Below, piece after piece: positions 15,331 to 21,639 of a DNA stretch of 64,000 nucleotides (its first letter is position 1; each line of letters starts with the position of its first letter). Source of the stretch: a virus. Position numbers and translations under genes: made by a program. Under the pieces are notes generated by a model. The model did no database searches. It had not been told where the DNA came from and saw only the letters and a program-made list of their open reading frames with translations. The DNA is taken from the IMG/VR virus record IMGVR_UViG_3300043464_002284, positions 124,001 to 188,000 of that record. The stretch is one strand, 5' to 3'.

Positions 15331-15876
15331 ATGTTCACGATGAAAGATTTGAGTCGTGTGCTTCCGGAACTCAAAGGATTGAAGCGGCCTGCTATTTTCT
15401 CTCCATCCAAGAGCGAATCAGCATATAAACTCTCTAAGATGGGGTCGCAGTTTCGTGGTCATGCAATTGAAAAGATGGTTAGGGATGGACTGCTGAAGAA
15501 GCACAAGACAAGCTATCATGGTGGATCTCATTCCCACGACATTACCTTGAATAAGGATGTTAGGATTGAAGTGAAATCAGCTTTAGCTACTCCTCTGGTT
15601 AGTAGCAGGACTAAGAAAATTACTAGATATAAATTTTCATTCAAGCATGTGCAATTGTCTAAGTTTGATATTCTTTTTCTGGTATATGTTACTCCTAATG
15701 GGCCTAAAGTCCGATGGATGACCAAAGCGACAGCGAGGGAGTTTGTTAGTAATCATCGTTCTAAGGCAAGCCATATCGATGTTACTACTTCTTCTTTTCG
15801 TAATCTTGAAGGAACAGCTTGGAAAAAGCTCAAGATGCCAGTAACGAAAAAGAAAAAGCAGAAAGCGAAAGCTTGA
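15331..15876 (+). CDS. Putative PD-(D/E)XK nuclease-like protein
   Basis: 181 aa with AAAGGAGGA upstream of the ATG. An N-terminal helix with Glu (RGHAIEKMVRDGL) is followed by HDITLNKDVRIEVKSA, which fits the D...E-x-K core of PD-(D/E)XK endonucleases. The C-terminus is Lys-rich (TKKKKQKAKA). Fold assignment is from motif spacing only. Phage nucleases of this kind can degrade host DNA or act in recombination. The stop codon abuts double-hairpin copy 9. Confidence 0.55.
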   Translation: MFTMKDLSRVLPELKGLKRPAIFSPSKSESAYKLSKMGSQFRGHAIEKMVRDGLLKKHKTSYHGGSHSHDITLNKDVRIEVKSALATPLVSSRTKKITRYKFSFKHVQLSKFDILFLVYVTPNGPKVRWMTKATAREFVSNHRSKASHIDVTTSSFRNLEGTAWKKLKMPVTKKKKQKAKA

Positions 15877-15960
15877 CGCAAGTCCTTGACTCCAAAGAAC
15901 TTGGGGCAAGGGCGGGCGCCCGGATTGTTATAACTCCTTATCGAATAAAGACTTACGAAA
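15877..15960 (+). repeat. Double-hairpin element, copy 9
   Basis: CGCAAGTCCTTGAC...GAACTTGGG, linker GGGCGGGCGCCCGG, then TATAACTCCTTATC...AGACTTACG. Confidence 0.8.
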
Positions 15961-15993
15961 ACCTTGCAATACTGAAAGATTCAAGTTCGCCCC

Positions 15994-16022
15994 TTGCATT
16001 TGCCGATAATATATGGTAGAAT
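15994..16022 (+). promoter_or_regulatory. Promoter of the 16.0-kb small RNA (CGATA spacer)
   Basis: TTGCAT, 17 bp with GCCGATAAT, TAGAAT. No open reading frame follows; a structured RNA does. Confidence 0.7.
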
Positions 16023-16028
16023 GAAGAG

Positions 16029-16127
16029 ACGAGAAGAGAGTCGGAGCTATATCCTCCGGTACACGAGGAACCCACGGCAGTGTCTGCAACAGAGCATGGT
16101 CTGTTGTGCTACTGACTCTCATATCGT
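16029..16127 (+). ncRNA. Cloverleaf-like small RNA of unknown class
   Basis: A closing stem GAGAGTC (16036-16042) / GACTCTC (16114-16120) encloses three hairpins: GGAG/CTCC (16043-16046, 16054-16057), ACAC/GTGT (16061-16064, 16080-16083) and CAACAGA/TCTGTTG with a 6-nt loop (16087-16093, 16100-16106). It is tRNA-sized but lacks a T-loop and tRNA acceptor logic. It has its own phage promoter and no coding potential. Boundaries are inferred. Confidence 0.6.
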
Positions 16128-16149
16128 AAAATTTTTCTAAAGTTTCCGC

Positions 16150-16178
16150 TTGACAAATGTCGATAATTAGTGTAGACT
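16150..16178 (+). promoter_or_regulatory. Promoter of the 16224 gene (CGATA spacer)
   Basis: TTGACA, 17 bp with GTCGATAATTAG, TAGACT. Confidence 0.7.
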
Positions 16179-16223
16179 TGTGGTATGGATGTTGTGATCG
16201 GTTTTCAATTTGAAAGGGTTTCT

Positions 16224-16628
16224 ATGAACGATGTGATTCTGTTTGGTTCGATTCTTGCGGCTGCTGCCGTTGCTGTTGTGGGTTTCGTCTTCTATTCGGT
16301 CTATGGTGGATCGAAGGCTAGCTTGGCGAATGCCCAAGAGGGTCAGGTTTTCAACTTTGTTTACGAGCAGCCTTTGCATGGAACGCATGAGCGTTTTCTT
16401 GCTAAGGTGATTGGCAAGCAGACGTTGACTGCTGACCAGATTGCGAGACTGAATCGCAAGAGTCGGTATCGTATCAATGATCCTGAGTTTGTGCGTACTG
16501 CCAATCTGGTAACGTGTCGAACTGCGGATGGTAAGGTGCGTAATTTCTACGCAGAGCGAGTTACGAAGTGCCGAAAGCCGTTGCTGGCCGGTGCTTTGTT
16601 CAAGAGCGGATTTGCTAACCTGTTCTAA
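16224..16628 (+). CDS. Membrane-anchored hypothetical protein (134 aa)
   Basis: Start at 16224 follows AAAGGG; the earlier ATG at 16185 sits right after the -10 box. N-terminal helix (VILFGSILAAAAVAVVGFVF) then a soluble basic domain containing YEQPLHGTHERFLAKVI. This second part resembles short phage proteins with a KY-x(n)-PhGxxERflAKV pattern. Function unknown. Confidence 0.65.
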   Translation: MNDVILFGSILAAAAVAVVGFVFYSVYGGSKASLANAQEGQVFNFVYEQPLHGTHERFLAKVIGKQTLTADQIARLNRKSRYRINDPEFVRTANLVTCRTADGKVRNFYAERVTKCRKPLLAGALFKSGFANLF

Positions 16629-16662
16629 AAACTAGCAGTCTCTGCCTACTAACTGACCAACC

Positions 16663-16748
16663 CCTAACCCTTTGACACCAAAGGACTTAGGGTAAGGTCG
16701 GCCGCCCCGCTTCGTCGTAAGTCTTTATGCCCCAACACTTTACGACAA
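16663..16748 (+). repeat. Double-hairpin element, copy 10
   Basis: CCTAACCCTTTGAC...AAGGACTTAGGG, linker GGTCGGCCGCCCCG, then GTCGTAAGTCTTTATG...CTTTACG. Confidence 0.8.
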
Positions 16749-16773
16749 TTCTTTTTTGTTGAAGTTTTCCCTA

Positions 16774-16802
16774 TTGACAAGCCGATAATAGTAGTGTAGA
16801 AT
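16774..16802 (+). promoter_or_regulatory. Promoter of the 16827 unit (CGATA spacer)
   Basis: TTGACA, 17 bp with GCCGATAATAG, TAGAAT. Confidence 0.75.
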
Positions 16803-16826
16803 ACAGGGAATCAAAAGGAGAAAAAG

Positions 16827-17090
16827 ATGCTGTTTACGCCATATGCTTTGACGGATAAGGTTACTCGCAAGGTTAGTGATGAGGGTATGATCGAATTCAG
16901 TGGGTTGTCTACTGGCGGTCGTCCTTTTTCCATAGTCACTCGACTTGACGATGCCCAGCGTTGGGTCAACGGAGAGTTGATTCAAATTGCTTTCCCGTAT
17001 CTCAATGCGGATGATCGTGAGATTCTCAAAACGGGAATTGATGCTCAGGGTTGGGAGGCAATGTTTGCCGGATCGGAGGATGACGAATGA
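16827..17090 (+). CDS. Hypothetical protein (87 aa)
   Basis: AAAGGAG precedes the ATG. LDDAQRWVNGELIQIAFPYL and LNADDREILKTGI resemble short conserved segments of phage proteins (WxnGxxIqxAfpyL...ereflixGi). No enzymatic function known. ATGA overlap with the next gene. Confidence 0.65.
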   Translation: MLFTPYALTDKVTRKVSDEGMIEFSGLSTGGRPFSIVTRLDDAQRWVNGELIQIAFPYLNADDREILKTGIDAQGWEAMFAGSEDDE

Positions 17091-17236
17091 GTACCGATAC
17101 CTATATGGTCATGAAGGGCAATAAGGTGGTAGGGTATGTTCATGCGTACAGTACCTATCATGCGTTGTCTCAGGCTGAGAAACTTTATGGGAAAAATTTG
17201 CTGATTGAGCGAATTACCCATAGTTGTCCCGCCTAA
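17087..17236 (+). CDS. Hypothetical protein (49 aa)
   Basis: ATGA-coupled to the previous gene. TDTYMVMKGNKVVGYVHAYS start, then a short helix. Function unknown. A CCCGCC/GGCGGG hairpin (17228-17246) overlaps the stop codon. Confidence 0.55.
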   Translation: MSTDTYMVMKGNKVVGYVHAYSTYHALSQAEKLYGKNLLIERITHSCPA

Positions 17237-17246
17237 CCCTGGCGGG
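17228..17246 (+). terminator. GC-rich hairpin at gene end
   Basis: CCCGCC-taaccct-GGCGGG with no T-run; possible attenuator or RNA 3'-end stabiliser. Confidence 0.4.
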
Positions 17247-17283
17247 TCGGGCTGAGTGGGTATAGTCAGCCAGTAGTCGGGGC

Positions 17284-17312
17284 TTGACAAAGAGTCTTTA
17301 ATAGAGTATATT
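17284..17312 (+). promoter_or_regulatory. Promoter of the 17333 gene
   Basis: TTGACA, 17 bp, TATATT; no CGATA. Confidence 0.65.
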
Positions 17313-17332
17313 GGGCAGAAAGGGAGAGAATT

Positions 17333-17536
17333 ATGTTGAATAATGATGAGCGTATGGCTGTTTGTGACTGTGTGGCTGATTTTTCTATTCGTCTGTTTCG
17401 TGCTGCTACTGTTGATGATCAAGCTGTTCATAATGAATTGGATATTTTTTATGAGTTCTTTTGTAGGGCTCTTGAGATTGCCAAGAGTGAGGGTGCGGTT
17501 AGGGTTCGTGAGTCTATTGGGGCTAGTAACAACTAA
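17333..17536 (+). CDS. Hypothetical helical protein (67 aa)
   Basis: GGGAGAG precedes the ATG. MLNNDERMAVCDCVADFS start; acidic and helical. No family recognised. Followed by double-hairpin copy 11. Confidence 0.6.
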   Translation: MLNNDERMAVCDCVADFSIRLFRAATVDDQAVHNELDIFYEFFCRALEIAKSEGAVRVRESIGASNN

Positions 17537-17537
17537 T

Positions 17538-17622
17538 CGTAAGTCCTTATCCTTAAAGAACTTAGGGATAGGGCGGGCGGACGAATTTGATGTAAGTGCT
17601 TGTGTATCATAGGGTTATGTAA
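17538..17622 (+). repeat. Double-hairpin element, copy 11
   Basis: CGTAAGTCCTTATCC...GAACTTAGGG, linker AGGGCGGGCGGACG, then GATGTAAGTGCTTG...GGTTATG. Confidence 0.8.
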
Positions 17623-17658
17623 ATGCTAAAAAATTTTTGGAATTCCTACAGAAGCCTC

Positions 17659-17687
17659 TTGACAAGTGACGATAATAGATGTATACT
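17659..17687 (+). promoter_or_regulatory. Promoter of the 17.7-kb RNA array (CGATA spacer)
   Basis: TTGACA, 17 bp with GACGATAATAG, TATACT, immediately before ~600 nt without a gene. Confidence 0.75.
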
Positions 17688-17695
17688 TAGCACAT

Positions 17696-17779
17696 AAGCA
17701 GATGAGGGCCGCTGGCAGAATGATATCAAAGAAGCCACGGTTAAATGCAAGGCCGAGTATGGCATAACCCAATCTGCTT
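17696..17779 (+). ncRNA. Structured RNA A of a non-coding array
   Basis: Closing stem AAGCAGAT (17696-17703) / ATCTGCTT (17772-17779), extended by GGG/CCC (17706-17708, 17768-17770), encloses ~60 nt. At 84 nt it is tRNA-sized but lacks a T-loop. First unit after the promoter. Confidence 0.55.
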
Positions 17780-17789
17780 TACAATACAA

Positions 17790-17935
17790 AACTCGTGGGT
17801 CCATGCCTTGGACTAGGTTGGGTAACTCATTACGATAAGCCCCGCATGTCGCGGCAGCGATGGGGCTGACAGTGCCGGTTACGCACTGGATAGTAGTGCC
17901 AATCTATGGGGGATCGCGTCCTCACCACGTTATAA
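17790..17935 (+). ncRNA. Structured RNA B of a non-coding array
   Basis: Outer CGTGG/CCACG pairing with inner arms GTCC/GGAC, AGCCCC (17838-17843) / GGGGCT (17862-17867) and AGTGC-cggttac-GCACT (17871-17887). Flanked by TACAATACAA and TATAATACAA. Class unknown. Confidence 0.5.
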
Positions 17936-17944
17936 TACAATCAG

Positions 17945-18165
17945 TAATCGTTCCCAAGAGCCAGACAGATTGCTTCATGAACAATCTCAGGGAGGTTTCC
18001 GTGGACGGTTTCCACTAGTGTTTACCTGGCCCAAGGGTTAAAAATATCGGGTATTAGTGGAGTATAGAACCGGAGTCGTAAATGGTTCGCTGATTACAAA
18101 CAGGGGTCGGATAGAAACCAAGTTTACTGGCTGGGTTGGATAATGCGTGATACCGGACATTATTC
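17945..18165 (+). ncRNA. Structured RNA C/D of a non-coding array
   Basis: No open frame. Hairpins AGATTG-cttcatgaa-CAATCT (17967-17987), GTGG-acggttt-CCAC (18001-18015), GAACC...GGTTC (18067-18088) and ATAATG...CATTAT (18140-18163). Boundaries uncertain; probably part of the same primary transcript as A and B. Confidence 0.45.
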
Positions 18166-18177
18166 GTAAAACTATCG

Positions 18178-18250
18178 CTGGATATAACTCAAATGGCAGA
18201 GTTCCACTCAGAGATGAGAGGAGTTACAGGTTCAAATCCTGTTATCTGGT
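18178..18250 (+). tRNA. tRNA-like gene with 8-nt anticodon loop
   Basis: Acceptor CTGGATA/TATCTGG (two G-T wobbles), D-stem ACTC/GAGT and a canonical T-arm ACAGG-TTCAAAT-CCTGT. The anticodon stem CCACT/AGAGG has one mismatch and leaves an 8-nt loop CAGAGATG, so identity is unclear. Either a degenerate tRNA or one with an expanded loop. Confidence 0.5.
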
Positions 18251-18294
18251 AAGTCGATCCATTAACAGCCGGTATACAATACAAAGGAGAAGAG

Positions 18295-18471
18295 ATGACT
18301 AAAGAAGAATCAGACAGAAATGCGGCCATAGTTTATGTTCTTAGGGTTCTTAAAAACCCAATGATGATCAGGAGCCCTGCTAAAAAAGACGCATTGACTT
18401 TAGCAGAGCAGTATGGTATAACGGTGACTGATTTGATTAATGAGTACGAAAAGATAGTAATGAGGGTATAA
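18295..18471 (+). CDS. Hypothetical protein (58 aa)
   Basis: AAAGGAGAAGAG precedes the ATG, 15 nt after the third ACAATACAA motif of the RNA array. Basic, helical (TLAEQYGITVTDLINEYEK), possibly HTH-like. First of five coupled genes. Confidence 0.6.
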   Translation: MTKEESDRNAAIVYVLRVLKNPMMIRSPAKKDALTLAEQYGITVTDLINEYEKIVMRV

Positions 18472-18474
18472 AGT

Positions 18475-18702
18475 ATGAGATGGAATCCTAATGAGCCAAT
18501 TACTCCGGGATATTATCTGTGTGCTGCTGTTGGATATAATAGACCAATAATGCTCTGTTGGGATATTGACAATAAAGAATGGGGTGAATGGACTCATGGT
18601 GAGTATGATGATGGTATACTTCAATGGGAACCGTTTGATAAGTCTATCGTTAAATATCATATGGGACTGAATGAAATTTCTATGCCGGAGGGTTGGGTAT
18701 GA
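18475..18702 (+). CDS. DUF551-like hypothetical protein (75 aa)
   Basis: MRWNPNEPITPGYYLCAAVG start with W-x(n)-P-x-x-G-Y and a later LQWEPFD; this spacing resembles the short W/P-rich phage proteins of the DUF551 type. ATGA overlap with the next gene. Function unknown. Confidence 0.6.
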   Translation: MRWNPNEPITPGYYLCAAVGYNRPIMLCWDIDNKEWGEWTHGEYDDGILQWEPFDKSIVKYHMGLNEISMPEGWV

Positions 18703-18827
18703 TCTACTTAAATATTAATGAGATCGAACGGTTGGCCGAAATTGTTGCTGAACTGGTTAAGTTGGATATGTGTGTGATTGCTGAGTTGAAGGGGACTAAG
18801 TGGAGTATTGAGGTAACTAAGGGATGA
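18699..18827 (+). CDS. Hypothetical protein (42 aa)
   Basis: ATGA-coupled. MIYLNINEIERLAEIVAELV, then WSIEVTKG; helical. Function unknown. Confidence 0.55.
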   Translation: MIYLNINEIERLAEIVAELVKLDMCVIAELKGTKWSIEVTKG

Positions 18828-18994
18828 AAACTACAACGCTTGAGCTGACCAAAACCGAAATTAACTATTTGTATAATCTGGTATGTGAGAATATGGAGCG
18901 TGGAGAATATTGGGGAAATCAGAATCAGTTTATGAAGATGCAAGAACGTGTTTTTAATAAACTGATGGACTGCGAAACAGAGGTGGCATCCTAA
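18824..18994 (+). CDS. Hypothetical protein (56 aa)
   Basis: ATGA-coupled. MKTTTLELTKTEINYLYNLV start resembles short phage proteins with an L-t-x-x-E-l-x-x-L module. TAATG overlap with the next gene. Function unknown. Confidence 0.55.
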   Translation: MKTTTLELTKTEINYLYNLVCENMERGEYWGNQNQFMKMQERVFNKLMDCETEVAS

Positions 18995-19248
18995 TGGAAT
19001 GGATTAGTTTCCACGGGCCTCGTCGCCCTATTAATGGACAAAAGATCATCTATTATGGTGAGGCTATTGGTGTGTGGCGTGGAAAGTATAGGATAAACTA
19101 TACTGACCCTTTTTGTATTCACAATATTGATTGTAGTGAAGCTCCCGGCAATGTAGACTATATGGATGCTCCATACTGGCAACCCGATGAGGGGCAACCA
19201 AAACCACCACCACCAGAACAGCCCTACCCACCAGATTATCCTAGTTGA
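18994..19248 (+). CDS. DUF551-like protein (84 aa), Pro-rich tail
   Basis: MEWISFHGPRRPINGQKIIY matches the start of DUF551-type proteins (WIsv-x-x-x-P-x-x-g-q-x-v), and a later APYWQPD precedes a PKPPPPEQPYPPDYP tail. TAATG-coupled. Function unknown. Confidence 0.65.
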   Translation: MEWISFHGPRRPINGQKIIYYGEAIGVWRGKYRINYTDPFCIHNIDCSEAPGNVDYMDAPYWQPDEGQPKPPPPEQPYPPDYPS

Positions 19249-19333
19249 CATAAGTCCTTGCTGCTAAAGAACTTAGCTCAAGGGCGGGCGGCCGGTTTCG
19301 ACGTAAGTCCTTATCTCTAAAGACTTTACGATT
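19249..19333 (+). repeat. Double-hairpin element, copy 12
   Basis: CATAAGTCCTTGC...GAACTTAGC, linker AGGGCGGGCGGCCGG, then GACGTAAGTCCTTATC...ACTTTACG. Starts right after the previous stop. Confidence 0.8.
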
Positions 19334-19358
19334 AGCAATATTTTTTCAAGATTTCCTC

Positions 19359-19387
19359 TTGACTTGTCGATAATAGTAGTGTAAGAT
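19359..19387 (+). promoter_or_regulatory. Promoter of the 19409 unit (CGATA spacer)
   Basis: TTGACT, 17 bp with GTCGATAATAG, TAAGAT. Confidence 0.65.
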
Positions 19388-19408
19388 AGTGGTAACACGA
19401 AAGGGAAT

Positions 19409-19654
19409 ATGATGACTGTTGCTGAATTGATCGAAGAACTGAACAAGCTGCCCCAAGATATGCTTGTGCTTGTACCGGGTTATGAGGGTGGATACGACAA
19501 TATCGAAGTTCAGAGGAATGGGGCTGTTGTTCTGGACGATAATTGGGATGGACAAGAAAAGTTTTATTGGTATAATGGGCGACACGCAACGTACTACAAG
19601 GATATGGAAGGCGACGAGCCTACGTCCTGCGTCGTTATCGGGAGGGGAAAATGA
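19409..19654 (+). CDS. Conserved phage protein, EGGYD type (81 aa)
   Basis: MMTVAELIEELNKLPQDMLV, then VPGYEGGYDNIE and a late VVIGRG. This order matches a widespread family of short phage/bacterial proteins of unknown function. ATGA overlap with the next gene. Confidence 0.7.
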   Translation: MMTVAELIEELNKLPQDMLVLVPGYEGGYDNIEVQRNGAVVLDDNWDGQEKFYWYNGRHATYYKDMEGDEPTSCVVIGRGK

Positions 19655-20160
19655 AAACGGCAGAAAAACACGCCGAAGTACGATTTCATCTGCTCAATGG
19701 GCAAAACTATCGGAAATGGCAAGTAAATATTATGCAAGGGAAGAAGAGGGTTGACCAATTTTATGTCGATCCGGCCGAATACCAGTTAGAGATGCGTGGT
19801 TGCAAGCTGGTAAATAAGGTGGCTAGGGCAAAATGGGTCAATAAGAAACAGAAAAAGAATGTGAGTGGTTGGGTGCAGTGCGAGGAGGTTATGCTTCGCA
19901 AGGATTTTTATCCCTCTTTGCCTATTGACAATCTTGAGAAGTTGTATTATAATCCCATTCGTGATGTTCACTGGCGACGAGAGAGTGACGGTGGTGAATT
20001 TGTTTGGGATAACAGTGAATATGACACCTTAGTTACTGATGGACGACAGGTTCATATTCTGGAAGAACGTAACGGAAATTTTGACGGTATTTACGAGATC
20101 GACCCTAAATATACAGAAAGTTTTGGAATTTATGATCAAAATCGAACTGAGCGTGCGTGA
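19651..20160 (+). CDS. Hypothetical protein (169 aa)
   Basis: ATGA-coupled. Contains YRKWQVNIMQGKKRVDQFYV, then a stretch listing NPIRDVHWRRE and FVWDNSEYDTLVTDGRQVHI. No recognised domain. It overlaps the next gene by 29 nt. Confidence 0.65.
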   Translation: MKTAEKHAEVRFHLLNGQNYRKWQVNIMQGKKRVDQFYVDPAEYQLEMRGCKLVNKVARAKWVNKKQKKNVSGWVQCEEVMLRKDFYPSLPIDNLEKLYYNPIRDVHWRRESDGGEFVWDNSEYDTLVTDGRQVHILEERNGNFDGIYEIDPKYTESFGIYDQNRTERA

Positions 20161-20503
20161 GTCGTTGAACATGATTGCAAATGGTTGCAGTCTCGATATG
20201 TTCGACAAGATTGTGACTTCGTTGGAAGTGGCATTGGGTGTGAACCAGCGTCGTAAGGTAACCATCACGGGTGGGATGACCACGGATAACCGTATCCGCT
20301 GCATCAAAGTCATCCGCGAACACACCGGATGGGGTTTGAAGGAGTCGAAGGATTGGACCGATGTTCTTGTTGGTCGCTACAACGAGAGCGGCTTTTGGAG
20401 TGGTGGTGGACACCCGAACACCATGACTCTGAAAACGCCGGAAGTGGCGGAGCAACTGCTGCGTGACCTGACCAGTCATGGTTGTGTGGGTTATCTCGTA
20501 TGA
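20132..20503 (+). CDS. Protein with ribosomal L7/L12 C-terminal-like domain
   Basis: 123 aa; start at 20132 (MIKIELSVRESLNM) inside the end of the previous gene. Residues ~53-80 read RIRCIKVIREHTGWGLKESK, the signature of the L7/L12 C-terminal domain (KIxVIKxVRexTGLGLKEAK), which in ribosomes recruits translation factors. The N-terminal dimerisation domain is absent. A role at the ribosome is inferred, not shown. Double-hairpin copy 13 begins at the stop codon. Confidence 0.7.
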   Translation: MIKIELSVRESLNMIANGCSLDMFDKIVTSLEVALGVNQRRKVTITGGMTTDNRIRCIKVIREHTGWGLKESKDWTDVLVGRYNESGFWSGGGHPNTMTLKTPEVAEQLLRDLTSHGCVGYLV

Positions 20504-20589
20504 CCTAAAGCCTTGTCCCTAAAGAACTTAGGGCGAGGCTGGGCGGCCGAATTTGATCTAAGTCCTTATCCCCAAACAACTTAGGACAA
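20504..20589 (+). repeat. Double-hairpin element, copy 13
   Basis: CCTAAAGCCTTGTCC...GAACTTAGGG, linker GGCTGGGCGGCCG, then GATCTAAGTCCTTATC...AACTTAGG. Confidence 0.8.
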
Positions 20590-20624
20590 AATCAAAAATC
20601 TTTGAGGCCCACTCAAGTTCCTGC

Positions 20625-20653
20625 TTGACAATGACGATACTATACTGTAGAAT
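20625..20653 (+). promoter_or_regulatory. Upstream promoter of the 20787 gene (CGATA spacer)
   Basis: TTGACA, 17 bp with GACGATAC, TAGAAT. A second promoter lies 89 bp downstream. Confidence 0.7.
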
Positions 20654-20713
20654 GAGAGTATCACAAGTCAAGACTCCGCGATGATGCCAACAAGAAAAAC
20701 CATCACGACGGAC

Positions 20714-20742
20714 TTGACAAGTGGGTAACAGTAACGTATACT
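20714..20742 (+). promoter_or_regulatory. Downstream promoter of the 20787 gene
   Basis: TTGACA, 17 bp, TATACT, without CGATA; tandem with 20625. Confidence 0.65.
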
Positions 20743-20786
20743 GATACTAGAACGATTGGAAACTGTAACATTTTTGGAGAAATGAA

Positions 20787-21047
20787 ATGAAGAAGTTTAG
20801 CTTTGCTGTTGATATTGTTGGCGACGAGATTGACTCTGCGGATGTGGTTGCTACGCTTACAAAGGCTCTGAACGATGAGCTTCCTGGTGATGTTCATGCG
20901 AATGTTAAGCCCGCTGGTATCAAGGCTTTTAGTGAACAGGGTTATAAGGTGTGGCGAGCTAGGGTTACTGGTGTGACTGCCGAGGCTGCGGGAGATGCCC
21001 ACGATGGCAAGGTAGAGAAGGAGACAGAAACCGAAACGGTTGCGTGA
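20787..21047 (+). CDS. Hypothetical protein (86 aa)
   Basis: TTTGGAGAAATGAA precedes the ATG. MKKFSFAVDIVGDEIDSADV start, Ala/Glu-rich tail (KVEKETETETVA). No family recognised; ferredoxin-like alternation of strands and helices is possible. Confidence 0.65.
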   Translation: MKKFSFAVDIVGDEIDSADVVATLTKALNDELPGDVHANVKPAGIKAFSEQGYKVWRARVTGVTAEAAGDAHDGKVEKETETETVA

Positions 21048-21061
21048 GTTAACAAAACTGG

Positions 21062-21121
21062 ACTATGCCAGTATAAAGGGCTAACGCCCCACCGATAAAT
21101 AGGTGAGATTTTAGGCATAGT
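21062..21121 (+). ncRNA. Three-way-junction RNA of unknown class
   Basis: Perfect closing stem ACTATGCC (21062-21069) / GGCATAGT (21114-21121) around hairpins GGGC-taac-GCCC (21078-21089) and CACC-gataaata-GGTG (21090-21105). An open frame crossing this stretch has no gene-like features. Confidence 0.6.
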
Positions 21122-21124
21122 GCG

Positions 21125-21308
21125 GCGGGGTCAAACCCGCGTAATGATAGTTCGTTGCAAGACTAAAAGGTGCAACTTAGAGGGTTTAACCAACCAGATA
21201 AGTCGGGTGGTTCCGTCGAAGTTATCGACCTCTAGAGTATATACTAATGACGATGGTAAGACGATAACGCCATCAAACCGTAATGCCTACATGGGACGCC
21301 ATGTGGGC
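21125..21308 (+). ncRNA. Structured RNA array continuing to the tRNA promoter
   Basis: Hairpin GCGGG/CCCGC (21125-21140), hairpin GTTGCA/TGCAAC (21154-21176), a three-way junction AGAGG/CCTCT (21179-21233) with AACCAACC/GGGTGGTT and GTCGA/TCGAC, and a long hairpin GCC-t-ACATGG-gacg-CCATGT-g-GGC (21285-21308). Promoter of this array unclear; possibly read-through from the 20787 unit. Confidence 0.5.
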
Positions 21309-21336
21309 TTGCGGCGTTGAGTGGGTACGATATAAT
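21309..21336 (+). promoter_or_regulatory. Promoter of the tRNA-Arg/tRNA-Asp pair
   Basis: TTGCGG, 16 bp, TATAAT; the start would fall at the first tRNA base. Confidence 0.55.
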
Positions 21337-21344
21337 AGAGAGAC

Positions 21345-21416
21345 GGCCCCATAGTTAAATGGATATAATAAGTGACTTCTAATCTCTAGTTGCAGGTTCG
21401 ATTCCTGCTGGGGCTA
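21345..21416 (+). tRNA. tRNA-Arg (UCU)
   Basis: Acceptor GGCCCCA/TGGGGCT, T-arm GCAGG-TTCGATT-CCTGC, anticodon loop CTTCTAA. Anticodon stem has one T-T mismatch. No CCA encoded. Confidence 0.9.
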
Positions 21417-21421
21417 TTGTT

Positions 21422-21495
21422 GGGGGCGTAGATCAATTGGTTAGATCGCTAGCTTGTCACGCTAGAGGTTGCGGGTTCGAGTCCCGTCGCTCTCG
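21422..21495 (+). tRNA. tRNA-Asp (GUC)
   Basis: Acceptor GGGGGCG/CGCTCTC (two G-T), anticodon stem CTAGC/GCTAG with loop TTGTCAC, T-arm GCGGG-TTCGAGT-CCCGT. No CCA encoded. Confidence 0.92.
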
Positions 21496-21501
21496 TTTGT
21501 T

Positions 21502-21586
21502 GTAAACCCTTGCTACTAAAGCACTTAGAGCAAGTTCGCCGGGCCGGGGTCGTCGTAAGTCCTTATCTCACAAGGGTTTGCATCAA
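21502..21586 (+). repeat. Double-hairpin element, copy 14
   Basis: GTAAACCCTTGC...GCACTTAGAG, linker TTCGCCGGGCCGG, then GTCGTAAGTCCTTATC...GGTTTGC. Directly follows tRNA-Asp. Confidence 0.8.
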
Positions 21587-21610
21587 GAATAATTTTGTGA
21601 AGTTTTTCGC

Positions 21611-21639
21611 TTGACGTTGCCGATACTATAGTGTAGAAT
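21611..21639 (+). promoter_or_regulatory. Promoter of the 21661 gene (CGATA spacer)
   Basis: TTGACG, 17 bp with GCCGATAC, TAGAAT. Confidence 0.7.

Noticed and set aside
15528-15909. Minus-strand frames opposite the 15331 gene
   Set aside because: Antisense shadows with no ribosome sites; the plus-strand gene has a promoter and a strong AGGAGGA site.
17696-18165. RNase P RNA or 6S RNA in the 17.7-kb array
   Set aside because: I could not find RNase P conserved segments (such as the GAGGAAAGTCC start) or a single long 6S-like hairpin.
21120-21320. 66-codon frame in the RNA array
   Set aside because: No ribosome site, odd composition, and it overlaps strong pairings and the tRNA promoter.
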